Part shown: positions 1 to 7,325 of the stretch, piece after piece
How positions within the stretch are numbered: the first letter of the stretch is position 1
Layout: the number at the start of each line of letters is the position of its first letter
Source of the DNA: UBA288 sp964461885
GTDB lineage: Archaea > Halobacteriota > Methanomicrobia > Methanomicrobiales > Methanospirillaceae
DNA length: 20,624 nt
Reading direction: 5' to 3'
NCBI GenBank assembly: GCA_964461885.1
Contig: CAYWVY010000040.1
Span: 1-20,624 of the forward strand
Made by a program: the position numbers and the translations under genes
Notes under the pieces: generated by a model
What the model was told of the DNA's origin: nothing
Database searches by the model: none
Seen by the model: the letters and a program-made list of their open reading frames with translations, nothing else

Positions 1-214
1 CGGTCTTGCCCGCTCCCGAACGGCCGATGATCCCAACGATCTCGCCTTCGCCGATTTGGAACGAGATCCCGTTGAGCGCACACTTCCCATTGAAATCCAT
101 GCAGACCGCATCAACCGTGATCAGCGGTTCCGTCGACCTGCGGGACTCGGTCATGCCTGCGGCTCCGGCCGCGCCGTCGACGGTTCTGTAGCTCACACCT
201 TCACCCTCACCCAT
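1..214 (-). CDS. ABC transporter ATP-binding protein, N-terminal fragment
   Basis: This is the first 71 codons of an ATPase that runs off the left edge. The translation contains LITVDAVCMDFNGKCALNGI followed by a Walker A loop GRSGAGKT about residues 64-71, the standard start of an ABC nucleotide-binding domain that energises transport or, in soluble relatives, protein remodelling. The start at 214 is preceded by AGAGGCG at good spacing. An internal ATG at 154 has weaker upstream sequence but gives the more usual short N-terminus, so the start is uncertain. The IIGRSGAGKT wording also resembles the methanogen methyl-CoM reductase component A2 (AtwA) family, but the signature, Walker B and any second ATPase domain lie outside the window, so substrate and family cannot be decided. 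It follows the DUF134 gene by 78 nt on the same strand and may have its own promoter. Confidence 0.85.
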   Translation of the reverse strand, partial: MGEGEGVSYRTVDGAAGAAGMTESRRSTEPLITVDAVCMDFNGKCALNGISFQIGEGEIVGIIGRSGAGKT

Positions 215-283
215 TGCTATCGCCTCTGTGTCATGCGGGTCCGCCCGTAATGGCACCTGTCAGACGATTGTTGCACATATGAG

Positions 284-294
284 CGAAAATAACT
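284..294 (-). promoter_or_regulatory. Possible TATA element before the ABC ATPase gene
   Basis: Read on the minus strand this is AGTTATTTTCG, an A/T-rich patch at the end of the DUF134 gene. It would place a transcript start near 262, about 48 nt before the 214 start codon. The call rests only on composition and position; read-through from the upstream genes is equally possible. Confidence 0.3.
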
Positions 295-742
295 ACCGAT
301 CGAGATCCGGGTCATCAGGGCCCCCGGCTGCCAGGTCCGGTTCGTCCGGATATGGGCAGATCCGGTCGGCGGCATGAGGGCAGACCCCGCGACTTCTGCG
401 GGGACACTCGCCGTCATCCGCGCGCGAGCAGGCGGCCATCTCGATCAGGCGTCCGTTTACCAGCGCGTCAGTCACCTTGCGCCTCGCATCGTGGAGGTCG
501 CGCCAGAGGGTCTTTCGTGAGATGCCGAGGACGGTCGCGGCCTCCTCCTGCTGGAGGCCTTCCAGGTCGACCAGCCGGAGGGCCTCAATCTCGGCCGGCA
601 GGAGAGAGACCGGCTTGATCTCGTCGACTGGTTTGCACTGCGGGGCGAAACAGCGGAGCGGGCCCTGGCCGCTGATCGTCCGGGCGACGCGCGGTCTCCC
701 CCGGCGGGTGCAACACCGCTCCGCAGGGGCCGTATCGCTCAT
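293..742 (-). CDS. DUF134 (UPF0251) family helix-turn-helix protein
   Basis: A 149-residue protein of the DUF134 family. It has an N-terminal basic Cys-containing part (RGRPRVART, then CFAPQC at 31-36), the family core PVSLLPAEIEALRLVDLEGL at about 44-63, and a sigma70-region-4-like helix-turn-helix LQQEEAATVLGISRKTLWRD at 63-82. The C-terminus is Cys-rich (C105, C113, C121, C129), which could bind metal or an Fe-S cluster. The start at 742 was chosen because GAGGTTCCC lies directly before it; the upstream extension to 910 reads into the preceding gene. It lies 34 nt after the methyltransferase gene, so the two are probably cotranscribed. Family members are predicted DNA-binding proteins and are often seen near NifX/DUF5320 genes, which here lie divergently at 2072 onward. 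Regulation of that cluster is inference. Confidence 0.88.
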   Translation of the reverse strand: MSDTAPAERCCTRRGRPRVARTISGQGPLRCFAPQCKPVDEIKPVSLLPAEIEALRLVDLEGLQQEEAATVLGISRKTLWRDLHDARRKVTDALVNGRLIEMAACSRADDGECPRRSRGVCPHAADRICPYPDEPDLAAGGPDDPDLDR

Positions 743-776
743 GGGAACCTCATTTCGATCAAACAACGTGCGGGGG

Positions 777-1700
777 TCATAGTAAGGTTTCCGCTCCCGC
801 AGTACGTGCTCCGCCGTCCGGTTCATTGATGACCGACTGGCCCCGGACGTCCCAGCGAATCGCAGCGTTCCAGGCCGACCGGTCAAGCCGGTATTGTCCG
901 TCCGGCCCACGGGGAAGGAGGCGACCGAGTGATTCGCGGAGCACGTTTTCCCGGTCTGGCGGGCAATTGAGCCGGTCGCGAAACTCGGCCGTGGCCTCGT
1001 CGAGGTCCCGGTACCGGTGCTCGAAGGGGCTGAACTCTGCCTCGAGTGTCGCCAGGATCCCCATTTGGTAAAGGAGATTCCAGACGCAGTCGGCCATCGG
1101 CCCGGGAGGATACTCGGCTCCGTGGATCGCTGGCCAGAGCGCTTGCTCGATCGTCTGTCCCCCCGGCGGGGTCAGGGGCCAGAAGATGTGGACCTGGCCG
1201 CTGCAGACCGCGCGCATCTTCGCAAGGGTCGCTTGGAGATGGACCATCATCAGCGAGTACGAAGCGATGACAACGTGGAAGGGGCCGTCTAGGGCTGCCG
1301 GATCGGTCGTCTCCCACGGCTCCTCGATGAGCGTGACCGTCACCCCCTCTCTGTCCGCGTACTCGCGGAGCGCCCGGCGCATCGGCGCCGAGGGCTCGAC
1401 CGCGGTCACCCGGCAACCCCGGTGGGCAAGGGGAACGGCGAGCGTACCGGGCCCCGCACCGATATCGAGGACGGCTGCGCCGTCTGGGATCGCCATCGAA
1501 GCGATCTGTCGCTCTGCGTGACCGTGGTACGAGGCCGCGACCGCACGTCGGTACCGCTCCACGGTCTCATCTTTTCTGAAAAAGTCGTCGCCCGGCAGGA
1601 ATCCGGGAGTTGCCAGCTGCCGTTCCTTCATCGCCGTCCAGACGGCGTTCCAGTCGGGCAGCGCCATCGACGGGGCCGTCGGGTAGGAGCGATCACACAT
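777..1700 (-). CDS. Class I SAM-dependent methyltransferase
   Basis: A 307-residue Rossmann-fold methyltransferase. Motif I is LDIGAGPGT at about residues 79-87 and the acidic end of strand 2 is VTAVEPS, which would hold the ribose of S-adenosylmethionine. A later stretch, FHVVIASYSLMMVHL, corresponds to the motif IV region. The start at 1700 is preceded by GGAGG ten bases upstream; an alternative ATG at 1667 lacks a ribosome binding site and the longer reading from 1784 has no support. The methyl acceptor cannot be deduced: the C-terminal half shows no motif I can assign to a small-molecule or protein substrate group. It is the first gene of a likely minus-strand operon with the DUF134 regulator. 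No clear TATA box is visible in the GC-rich 200 bases before it. Confidence 0.85.
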   Translation of the reverse strand: MCDRSYPTAPSMALPDWNAVWTAMKERQLATPGFLPGDDFFRKDETVERYRRAVAASYHGHAERQIASMAIPDGAAVLDIGAGPGTLAVPLAHRGCRVTAVEPSAPMRRALREYADREGVTVTLIEEPWETTDPAALDGPFHVVIASYSLMMVHLQATLAKMRAVCSGQVHIFWPLTPPGGQTIEQALWPAIHGAEYPPGPMADCVWNLLYQMGILATLEAEFSPFEHRYRDLDEATAEFRDRLNCPPDRENVLRESLGRLLPRGPDGQYRLDRSAWNAAIRWDVRGQSVINEPDGGARTAGAETLL

Positions 1701-2071
1701 CGGTTGCCAGCCTCCGGCGGGTATCGGCTTCCCCGTCACGCCGGTGCAGCGGTTCAGGCTCCCGGATGCTCGGCCGGCATGCACTTTGGGGGGCGGGGGA
1801 CGATGTACGAAATGGACGGGCAGACGTTCCGGAGGCCGTCTTCTGCCGGGACGTTACGGTGACGACTTCGTCCCGCGAGCAGTGCAGGACCGGCCTGGGA
1901 GTACGGTCCCTATCGACGAACGTGATTGATATCATATCTGACAGTTTCCGGGCCTTGACGGTCGGACAGGGAGGAGACGTACCCATCCCCTGCAGAGGGT
2001 GGGGCCTGCCTGCCGTGAGAGCTACCTTTTTACAATTAGGCGCATATGTGTAAATATCCGTCGGAGTACCG
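1701..2071. other. Divergent intergenic region
   Basis: These 371 bases separate the minus-strand methyltransferase/DUF134 genes from the plus-strand DUF5320/NifX genes. No convincing gene is seen on either strand. Visible elements are a perfect palindrome GATATCATATC at 1928-1938, which could be part of the minus-strand promoter or an operator, and the plus-strand promoter with its inverted repeat at 2025-2055. The remainder is GC-rich with no structure I can name. Confidence 0.6.
2025..2055 (+). promoter_or_regulatory. Promoter with inverted repeat TTTACA-N14-TGTAAA
   Basis: The A/T-rich element CTTTTTACAATTAG at about 2026-2039 is a plausible TATA box 35-45 nt before the DUF5320 start. 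Its TTTACA (2029-2034) is mirrored by TGTAAA (2049-2054), giving a dyad that overlaps the TATA box and the expected initiation zone near 2060. That geometry suits a repressor operator. The cognate regulator is not known; the adjacent divergent DUF134 protein is a candidate by position only. Confidence 0.5.
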
Positions 2072-2329
2072 ATGGATGAGATGAACATCATGCCAGGATT
2101 CGATGGCACAGGTCCGTCCGGACGCGGAGTCGCTAGCGGACGCGGGCGCGGTCCCTGCAGGGTCGCGCCGATGGACAACCGGTGGAACCCCGCGGCAGCG
2201 CAGCCTGTTAACCGGGACATGCAGGCACCGGGTGCCGTGCAGCCCGCCGGGACCTACGGGCTCGGTCGTGATGGACTGCCACGGGGCTGCGGGCAGGGAT
2301 TTTGTGGCGGACGGTTCCGCAGAATGTGA
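2072..2329 (+). CDS. DUF5320 family small Gly/Arg-rich protein
   Basis: An 85-residue protein with the family signature near its N-terminus: MPGFDGTGPSGRG followed by SGRGRGPC at about residues 7-29. A second Gly/Cys patch, GCGQGFCGGRFRRM, ends the protein. The composition is low-complexity and the cysteines (C29, C73, C78) are likely metal- or redox-active rather than part of a large fold. DUF5320 proteins commonly precede NifX/NifB-like small proteins and Mrp ATPases in methanogens and anaerobic bacteria, but no biochemical role is established. The start at 2072 has GGAG six bases upstream; in-frame ATGs at 2081 and 2090 are alternatives. The stop is four bases before the next gene, so translation is probably coupled. 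Confidence 0.8.
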   Translation: MDEMNIMPGFDGTGPSGRGVASGRGRGPCRVAPMDNRWNPAAAQPVNRDMQAPGAVQPAGTYGLGRDGLPRGCGQGFCGGRFRRM

Positions 2330-2333
2330 TATC

Positions 2334-2693
2334 ATGAAAGTAGCGATTGCACTGGAAGGCGCCGCAGTCTCCGAACACTTCGGTCACTGCGAGGGATATG
2401 CCGTATACAACATCGAGAACAACAACGCTGTGTGGCAGGAAAACATCGCCAACCCGGGCCATTCGCCGGGCTTCCTCCCCGTATTCCTGGCTGAACGGGG
2501 CATCAACACGGTGATCGCGGGAGGCATGGGTCCCCGGGCCGTCGACCTGTTCTGCGAGAACGGGATCGATGTTGTGCTCGGGGTGCACGGTCCGGCTGAG
2601 GAGGCCGCCCGGGCATACGCCGCAGGGACGCTCGTCGGCGGCACCAGTGTCTGCACTCACGATCAGTGCAGCGGCGACTGCGGATCGCACTGA
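2334..2693 (+). CDS. NifX/NifB-like dinitrogenase iron-molybdenum cofactor family protein
   Basis: A 119-residue single-domain member of the NifX/NafY-type family, which binds Fe-S or FeMo-cofactor precursors in nitrogenase systems. In methanogens most copies are outside nif clusters and of unknown cargo. Visible hallmarks are the start MKVAIALEG, the ligand-loop motif VSEHFGHCE at 12-20, and the glycine turn VIAGGMGPRAVDLF at 60-73 before the last helix. An unusual Cys/His tail, CTHDQCSGDCGSH (107-119), adds three cysteines that could hold a cluster. It follows the DUF5320 gene after four bases and precedes a ferredoxin, which supports a role in cluster carriage or assembly. No nitrogenase structural genes are in the window, so a nitrogen-fixation role is not claimed. 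Confidence 0.88.
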   Translation: MKVAIALEGAAVSEHFGHCEGYAVYNIENNNAVWQENIANPGHSPGFLPVFLAERGINTVIAGGMGPRAVDLFCENGIDVVLGVHGPAEEAARAYAAGTLVGGTSVCTHDQCSGDCGSH

Positions 2694-2713
2694 GCTCCTG
2701 TTCCGTCCGAACC

Positions 2714-2890
2714 ATGACCTACGCCGTCGACCCCACCATCTGCACCGGCTGTGGCGCCTGCGTCGCGGCATGTGCCGCTGGCGCCATCACGTTCGACGGA
2801 GAGAGCGCGCGGATCGACCCCTACCTCTGTGTCGAGTGCGGCACCTGCGCGGACGAGTGCCCAACCGGCGCCATCACCGAGTCGGCCTGA
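2714..2890 (+). CDS. 2[4Fe-4S] ferredoxin
   Basis: A 58-residue bacterial-type ferredoxin consisting almost only of two cluster motifs. Cysteines 10, 13, 16 and 20 form the first CxxCxxCxxxC and cysteines 39, 42, 45 and 49 the second, each followed by the usual proline- or alanine-glycine-alanine-isoleucine turn. It would carry low-potential electrons in the cytoplasm or supply clusters to its neighbours. The start at 2714 gives the compact size expected; the ribosome binding site is weak. It sits 20 bases after the first NifX-family gene and 19 bases before the second, so it belongs to the same transcription unit and probably interacts functionally with those proteins. Confidence 0.92.
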   Translation: MTYAVDPTICTGCGACVAACAAGAITFDGESARIDPYLCVECGTCADECPTGAITESA

Positions 2891-2909
2891 TCATCAGGGG
2901 ACGGCACGT

Positions 2910-3245
2910 ATGACGGTCTGCATCACCGCCCAGGCGCCCGGTCTCGACGCGCCTGTCGAGCCCCGGTTTGCCCATGCGCCATTCTTCATTTTCATCGATA
3001 TCGAGACCGGGGAAGTTCATTCGGTCGCCAATGCGCTCTGCGGGGGGCCCGGCGGGGCTAGACCGCGGGTTGTCCAGTTCATTGCCGAGTACGGAGCTGA
3101 GGTGCTGATTACCGGCCAGCTGGGCGAAAATACCGAACGGGCTCTCCAGGCGGCCGGCATCCCGGCCTACGCGTTTACAGGAGAGAGGACCGTGGATGAG
3201 GCGCTCAGGGCGTTTTGTCTCTGTGCACTTCGGGAGCTCGCCTGA
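2910..3245 (+). CDS. Second NifX-family iron-molybdenum cofactor-binding-like protein
   Basis: A 111-residue NifX-type domain that lacks the Cys-rich tail of its upstream paralogue. Features include an N-terminal strand MTVCITAQAPGLDAPVEPRF, the region FFIFIDIETGEVHSVAN in place of the usual core strands, and the conserved VLITGQLGENTERALQAAGI turn-helix at about 65-84. The ligand-loop HFGHC of the first copy is replaced by RFAHAPFF, retaining one histidine. Having two diverged copies around one ferredoxin suggests a division of work, for example one scaffold and one carrier, but that is inference. The start at 2910 is preceded by AGGGGA nine bases upstream. A 91-base gap follows before the Mrp-type ATPase. 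Confidence 0.85.
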   Translation: MTVCITAQAPGLDAPVEPRFAHAPFFIFIDIETGEVHSVANALCGGPGGARPRVVQFIAEYGAEVLITGQLGENTERALQAAGIPAYAFTGERTVDEALRAFCLCALRELA

Positions 3246-3290
3246 CAGTGCCATCGCCCAATCGTGTTCATGTCCCGGACAACAATGCAT

Positions 3291-3304
3291 TGACGTTTAC
3301 TTGA
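3291..3304 (+). promoter_or_regulatory. Possible promoter of the Mrp/NBP35 ATPase gene
   Basis: The 91-base gap after the second NifX gene contains GACGTTTACTTG at 3292-3303 and a near repeat GACGTTTTC at 3310-3318. The first is a weak TATA-like element that would start a transcript about 12 bases before the ATPase start codon. An internal promoter in addition to operon read-through is plausible. Confidence 0.35.
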
Positions 3305-3336
3305 TCATCGACGTTTTCATACAGGGTGTTTGAACA

Positions 3337-4212
3337 ATGACTTTAACGGAAAAGGAACAGCACGTGACTCAGGCAGAAACGCAGACAGGCGGACCTGCCG
3401 CGCAGCAGCCCCAGCAGGAGCCGGTGGGGCTTCCACCCCGGGCGGAGATCGACGTCAAGCACGTTATCCTCGTCCTGAGCGGTAAGGGGGGCGTCGGCAA
3501 GTCCACCGTTGCCGTCAACCTCGCGTACGCCCTTGCCAACCACGGCCGGAGCGTCGGCCTGCTTGACCTCGACTTTCACGGCCCCAGCATCCCCAAGATG
3601 CTCGGCCTCGATGACCAGAGGCCCGGGGTGCAAAACCAGACGATCGAACCCGTTCGCGTGACCGGCAACCTGTCGGTCATGTCGATGGGGTTCCTGCTGT
3701 CCGAACCCAGCGCCCCCGTCATCTGGCGCGGGCCGGTGAAGATGGGCGTCATCCGTCAGTTCCTGGTCGACGTGAACTGGGGCTCGCTCGACTACATGGT
3801 TGTCGACCTCCCGCCCGGCACCGGCGATGAAGCGCTCACCATCGCGCAGCTCGCGCCGAATCTCCGGGGTGCGGTCATCGTCACCACCCCGCAGGACGTG
3901 GCCGTGATCGATGCGGTCAAGGCGATCAAGTTCATCGAGAAGCTCGAGATACCGGTCCTCGGTATCATCGAGAACATGAGCGGGATGGTCTGCCCCAGCT
4001 GTGGAGAGGTCGTCGACCTCTTCGGCCGGGGCGGCGGAGAGGCGGCCTCACGGGAATTCAACGTACCGTACCTGGGAGCGATCCCCCTCGACCCCGAGAT
4101 GGTGAAAGCCGGAGACGAAGGACGCCCGTATATCCTCAGGCACGCGGCTTCCCCGACCTGGAAGGCAGTCGACGAGGTGATGGAGAACCTGGTCTCCATC
4201 GTCGAGTCGTGA
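3337..4212 (+). CDS. Mrp/NBP35-family Fe-S cluster carrier ATPase
   Basis: A 291-residue P-loop NTPase of the Mrp/ApbC/NBP35 group, cytoplasmic carriers that hold a bridging [4Fe-4S] cluster at a dimer interface and hand it to apoproteins. A disordered Gln-rich N-terminus (1-36) precedes the deviant Walker A SGKGGVGKST at 48-57. Asp residues in LLDLDFHGPS (75-84) form the switch region, and DYMVVDLPPGTGDE lies at 152-165. The cluster-binding CPSC motif is at 219-222 after NMSGMV. The start at 3337 has AGGGTG eight bases upstream; a GTG at 3364 is an alternative. Linkage to NifX proteins and a ferredoxin matches known methanogen neighbourhoods and supports Fe-S or metallocluster assembly; the specific client is unknown. 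Confidence 0.95.
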   Translation: MTLTEKEQHVTQAETQTGGPAAQQPQQEPVGLPPRAEIDVKHVILVLSGKGGVGKSTVAVNLAYALANHGRSVGLLDLDFHGPSIPKMLGLDDQRPGVQNQTIEPVRVTGNLSVMSMGFLLSEPSAPVIWRGPVKMGVIRQFLVDVNWGSLDYMVVDLPPGTGDEALTIAQLAPNLRGAVIVTTPQDVAVIDAVKAIKFIEKLEIPVLGIIENMSGMVCPSCGEVVDLFGRGGGEAASREFNVPYLGAIPLDPEMVKAGDEGRPYILRHAASPTWKAVDEVMENLVSIVES

Positions 4213-4235
4213 GCACGAATCGACGTTCCACGCCC

Positions 4236-4257
4236 CCTCCTTATTTTTCTCTCTTTG
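4236..4257 (+). terminator. T-rich termination region after the Mrp ATPase gene
   Basis: The stretch CTCCTTATTTTTCTCTCTTTG follows the stop codon by about 24 bases and is strongly pyrimidine-rich with a five-T run, as expected for archaeal factor-independent termination. No stable hairpin precedes it. Confidence 0.45.
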
Positions 4258-4496
4258 CCGCAGTCGTGCTCCAATGATGCTATCGTTCTCCCTATCTCAG
4301 GCCGATCCGAGCGCACTTAAACGGCAAACACCATCGACCGGGCCCGAGCCCCGTGCAAGACTTTCAGTCGTCCCCGTTCAATCTGGCTCGATCGTGGATG
4401 CACGTCCGCATCGGCCGACATCCGGATCCTCAGTTGTTCGGCCCGGGTACCAGGAGCGAAATAGGCGAGACCGCCCCCGTGTGATCCACCGCCGAC
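4258..4496. other. Intergenic spacer before alaS
   Basis: About 240 bases with no supported gene. Open frames here on the plus strand run into the alaS start in another phase and have Arg/Pro-rich noise-like composition. The long minus-strand frame that enters here is antisense to alaS. No RNA gene could be recognised. Confidence 0.5.
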
Positions 4497-4505
4497 CTTT
4501 TTATC
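4497..4505 (+). promoter_or_regulatory. TATA box of alaS
   Basis: CTTTTTATC preceded by GCCGAC is a good archaeal TATA/BRE combination. Initiation about 25 bases downstream would fall near 4528, giving a leader of roughly 55 nt that contains the GAGGG ribosome binding site at 4569-4573. Confidence 0.6.
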
Positions 4506-4583
4506 TCGTCCGCCCAACCCTGATAATGCGCTGTTGGAGGGCCCGACCCGGCTCGGTACACAACGGCAGAGGGCCCGGTCTTC

Positions 4584-7325
4584 ATGAGTGAACAGGATTA
4601 TCAGCTCGATTACTTCAGGAACGAAGGGTTCGAGCGGCGGATCTGCACGAGCTGCGGTGCCGCGTTCTGGTCCCGCGACCCGGACCGGCAGGTGTGCGGG
4701 GACGCTCCCTGCGAACCGTACAGTTTCATTGGGGATCCGGTCTTCGCGCCACACACTCTCAACGAGATGCGCGAGGCCTATCTCTCCTTCTTCGAGCGGC
4801 ACGACCACACCCGGATCGATCGGTACCCCGTCGCGGCCCGCTGGCGTGACGACATCTATCTCACCATCGCCTCGATCGCGGATTTTCAGCCGTTTGTGAC
4901 GGGCGGCGTGACGCCACCGCCCGCGAACCCGCTCACCATCTCGCAGCCCTGCATCCGTCTCAACGATCTTGACTCGGTCGGCCGCTCGGGGCGCCACCTG
5001 ACGCTCTTCGAGATGATGGCCCATCACGCCTTCAACAACCCCACGACCGAGATTTACTGGAAGGACCGGACGGTCGAGCTCTGCGACCAGTTCCTCGAGT
5101 CCGTGGGCGGCGATCTGAACAAGGTCTCCTACAAGGAGCACCCGTGGGTCGGCGGCGGGAACGCCGGCCCATCCGTCGAGGTGCTGATAGGCGGGCTCGA
5201 GGTCGCGACCCTCGTCTTCATGTCGCTCGGCAAGCAGCGGACGAACGACCCCCCGGTCGAGCTCGAGGGGCAGACCTTCTGGCCCATGCCGAACCGGATC
5301 GTCGACACCGGGTACGGGCTCGAGCGCCTGACCTGGGCCTCGACGGGCTCGCCCACGATCTACGACGCGGTCTTCCCCGACCTGGTCTCGTCCCTCTTCG
5401 CCGCAGCCGGCCTCGATCACCACCTCCAGGACAAGAACTACACCAAGGTCCTGGCGCTCAACGCGAAGTTCGCCGGGCTCATGGACATCACGGGTGCGAA
5501 CCTCTTTGCCCTTCGAAAGAAGGTCGCGGCCGCCATTGACGTCCCGATCGACCGCTTCATCAAGATGATCACGCCGATCGAGCAGGTCTACACCATCGCG
5601 GACCACACCCGGTGTCTCGCGTACATGCTCGGCGATTGCATTGTCCCGTCGAACGTCCGCGAGGGCTACCTGGCCAGGCTCGTCCTCCGCCGGACCCTCC
5701 GGGTCATGAACGACCTCCACCTCGACCTCTCTCTCGCCGACCTCGTTGAGCGGCAGGTCCAGGAGATCGGCGAGGAGCGGTTCGAGCAGTCGCCGGAGGT
5801 GATCCGCGAAATCCTCGAGCGCGAGACCGAGAAGTACGGCGCGACCATCGAACGCGGGACCCGTATCATCCAGAAGGTCGCAGCGACCTACAAGAAGAAG
5901 AGCCAGAAGGTCCCGCTCGCCGAGGTCATCACCCTCTATGACTCCCACGGCCTCCCGGCCGAGCTGATCAAAGAGGTCGCCGCCGCCGAGGGCGCGGTCG
6001 TCGAGCTCCCCGACAACTTCTATTCCGTCATCGCCGACATGCATTCGGAGAACAAGAAGGAGGGCATTGACGATCCTCTCGCGATCCACGCCGAACGCGT
6101 CGCGGCCCTGCCGCCGACCCGGCCGCTCTTTTACGAGCAGCCCTGCGAGGTCGAGTTCGAAGCGATCGTTCTCGATTTCTTCGAGGGCCTAGTCGTCCTG
6201 GACCAGACCCTGTTCTACCCCGAGGGTGGTGGACAGCCCGCCGACACGGGAACCCTCCTCTCAGCCGATTCCATGGTCCGTGTCGAGGACGTGGTCAAGA
6301 TGGGCGATGTGATCCTCCACCGTGTCTCGGGCGGCCCGCTCAAGCGGGGCGAGCGGGTCCGGGGGATGGTGGACGAGGAGCGGCGCTGGTCCCTGATGCG
6401 CCATCACACGGCCACCCATGTCCTGCTTCACGCGGCAAAGGAGATCCTCGGGGCCCACGTCCACCAGGCCGGCTCCCAGAACGGCTCGGACTCGGCGCGG
6501 CTCGACATCCGGCACTTCAAGCACATCACGGACGACGAGCTCCGCCGGATCGAGCTCCTCGCGAACCAGTTCGTCCAGAACAATAAGCCGGTCTTCATCA
6601 AGCTCGAGGAGCGGCAGAAAGCCGAGCAGAAGTACGGCTTCACCCTCTACCAGGGCGGCGTGCCCCCCGGGAACGCGATCCGCGTCGTCCAGGTGGGCGG
6701 CGAGATCCAGGCCTGCGCCGGGACGCATGTCCGGACGACGGGTGAGATCGGTGTCATCAAGATCCTCCGGGTCGAGCACATCCAGGACGGGATCGAGCGG
6801 ATCGAGTTCACTGCCGGCCGTGCCGCGATCGTGGCCATGCAGCAGACCGAGCAGATCCTGGCCGACGCGGCCGCCGAGCTCCGGATTCAGCCCGAGAACC
6901 TGCCCTCGACGGTCCAGCGTTTCTTTGACGAGTGGAAGGAGCGGGGCAAGGAGATCGAGCGGCTCCGGAAGAAACTCATCGACCTCGAGCTGGCCCAGAT
7001 CGAGTACGAACAGATCGGGCCGGCGATGGTCGTGATCCGGGAGCTCGACGTTGACCCGTCCCAGCTCGCGGCGCTCGCGCGGAAGCTCGCGAAGACGAAC
7101 GGCGTCGCCCTGCTCGCCTCGACGGGGGAGCGGCTCCACATGGTCCTGGCCTCGGGGACGCCGAGGGTGAATGCCGGCGAGGTCCTCGGCGAGATCTCCG
7201 AGGCCGCTGGCGGCAAGGGCGGCGGCAACGCGACCATGGCCCACGCGATTGTTGCGGACGGAGCCAGGGGAGACCAGGCCCTGAAGGCCGGACGCCGCCT
7301 GATCACGCTCGCGCTGAATGGATAG
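4584..7325 (+). CDS. alaS: Alanyl-tRNA synthetase, archaeal type
   Basis: A 913-residue class II synthetase that attaches alanine to tRNA-Ala. The N-terminus carries the archaeal cysteine motif (C21, C24, C38, C43 around CTSCGAAFW and CGDAPC). The catalytic region follows with RYPVAARWRDDIYLT and a motif-3-like TGYGLERLTW. The editing domain has HHTATHVLLH (607-616) and the CAGTH zinc-site motif at 711-715. The C-terminal DHHA1 domain ends with GGKGGGNATMAHA from residue 876. The length and domain order are complete for the archaeal family. The start at 4584 has GAGGG ten bases upstream, behind a clear TATA box. The stop overlaps the next gene by eight bases. A long open frame on the opposite strand inside this gene is a by-product of its codon use. 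Confidence 0.98.
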   Translation: MSEQDYQLDYFRNEGFERRICTSCGAAFWSRDPDRQVCGDAPCEPYSFIGDPVFAPHTLNEMREAYLSFFERHDHTRIDRYPVAARWRDDIYLTIASIADFQPFVTGGVTPPPANPLTISQPCIRLNDLDSVGRSGRHLTLFEMMAHHAFNNPTTEIYWKDRTVELCDQFLESVGGDLNKVSYKEHPWVGGGNAGPSVEVLIGGLEVATLVFMSLGKQRTNDPPVELEGQTFWPMPNRIVDTGYGLERLTWASTGSPTIYDAVFPDLVSSLFAAAGLDHHLQDKNYTKVLALNAKFAGLMDITGANLFALRKKVAAAIDVPIDRFIKMITPIEQVYTIADHTRCLAYMLGDCIVPSNVREGYLARLVLRRTLRVMNDLHLDLSLADLVERQVQEIGEERFEQSPEVIREILERETEKYGATIERGTRIIQKVAATYKKKSQKVPLAEVITLYDSHGLPAELIKEVAAAEGAVVELPDNFYSVIADMHSENKKEGIDDPLAIHAERVAALPPTRPLFYEQPCEVEFEAIVLDFFEGLVVLDQTLFYPEGGGQPADTGTLLSADSMVRVEDVVKMGDVILHRVSGGPLKRGERVRGMVDEERRWSLMRHHTATHVLLHAAKEILGAHVHQAGSQNGSDSARLDIRHFKHITDDELRRIELLANQFVQNNKPVFIKLEERQKAEQKYGFTLYQGGVPPGNAIRVVQVGGEIQACAGTHVRTTGEIGVIKILRVEHIQDGIERIEFTAGRAAIVAMQQTEQILADAAAELRIQPENLPSTVQRFFDEWKERGKEIERLRKKLIDLELAQIEYEQIGPAMVVIRELDVDPSQLAALARKLAKTNGVALLASTGERLHMVLASGTPRVNAGEVLGEISEAAGGKGGGNATMAHAIVADGARGDQALKAGRRLITLALNG

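Noticed and set aside
2334..3245. A nitrogen-fixation (nif) operon
   Set aside because: NifX-family domains are present, but no nifH, D, K, E, N or B gene is in the window; such domains are widespread outside nitrogenase systems.
4274..4591. 105-codon open frame before alaS
   Set aside because: It crosses the alaS TATA box and start codon in another phase and has noise-like composition.
4317..6089. 590-codon open frame on the minus strand
   Set aside because: It is antisense to alaS, rich in D/E/L/V/R as expected for the complement of GC-rich codons, with no recognisable domain, promoter or ribosome binding site.
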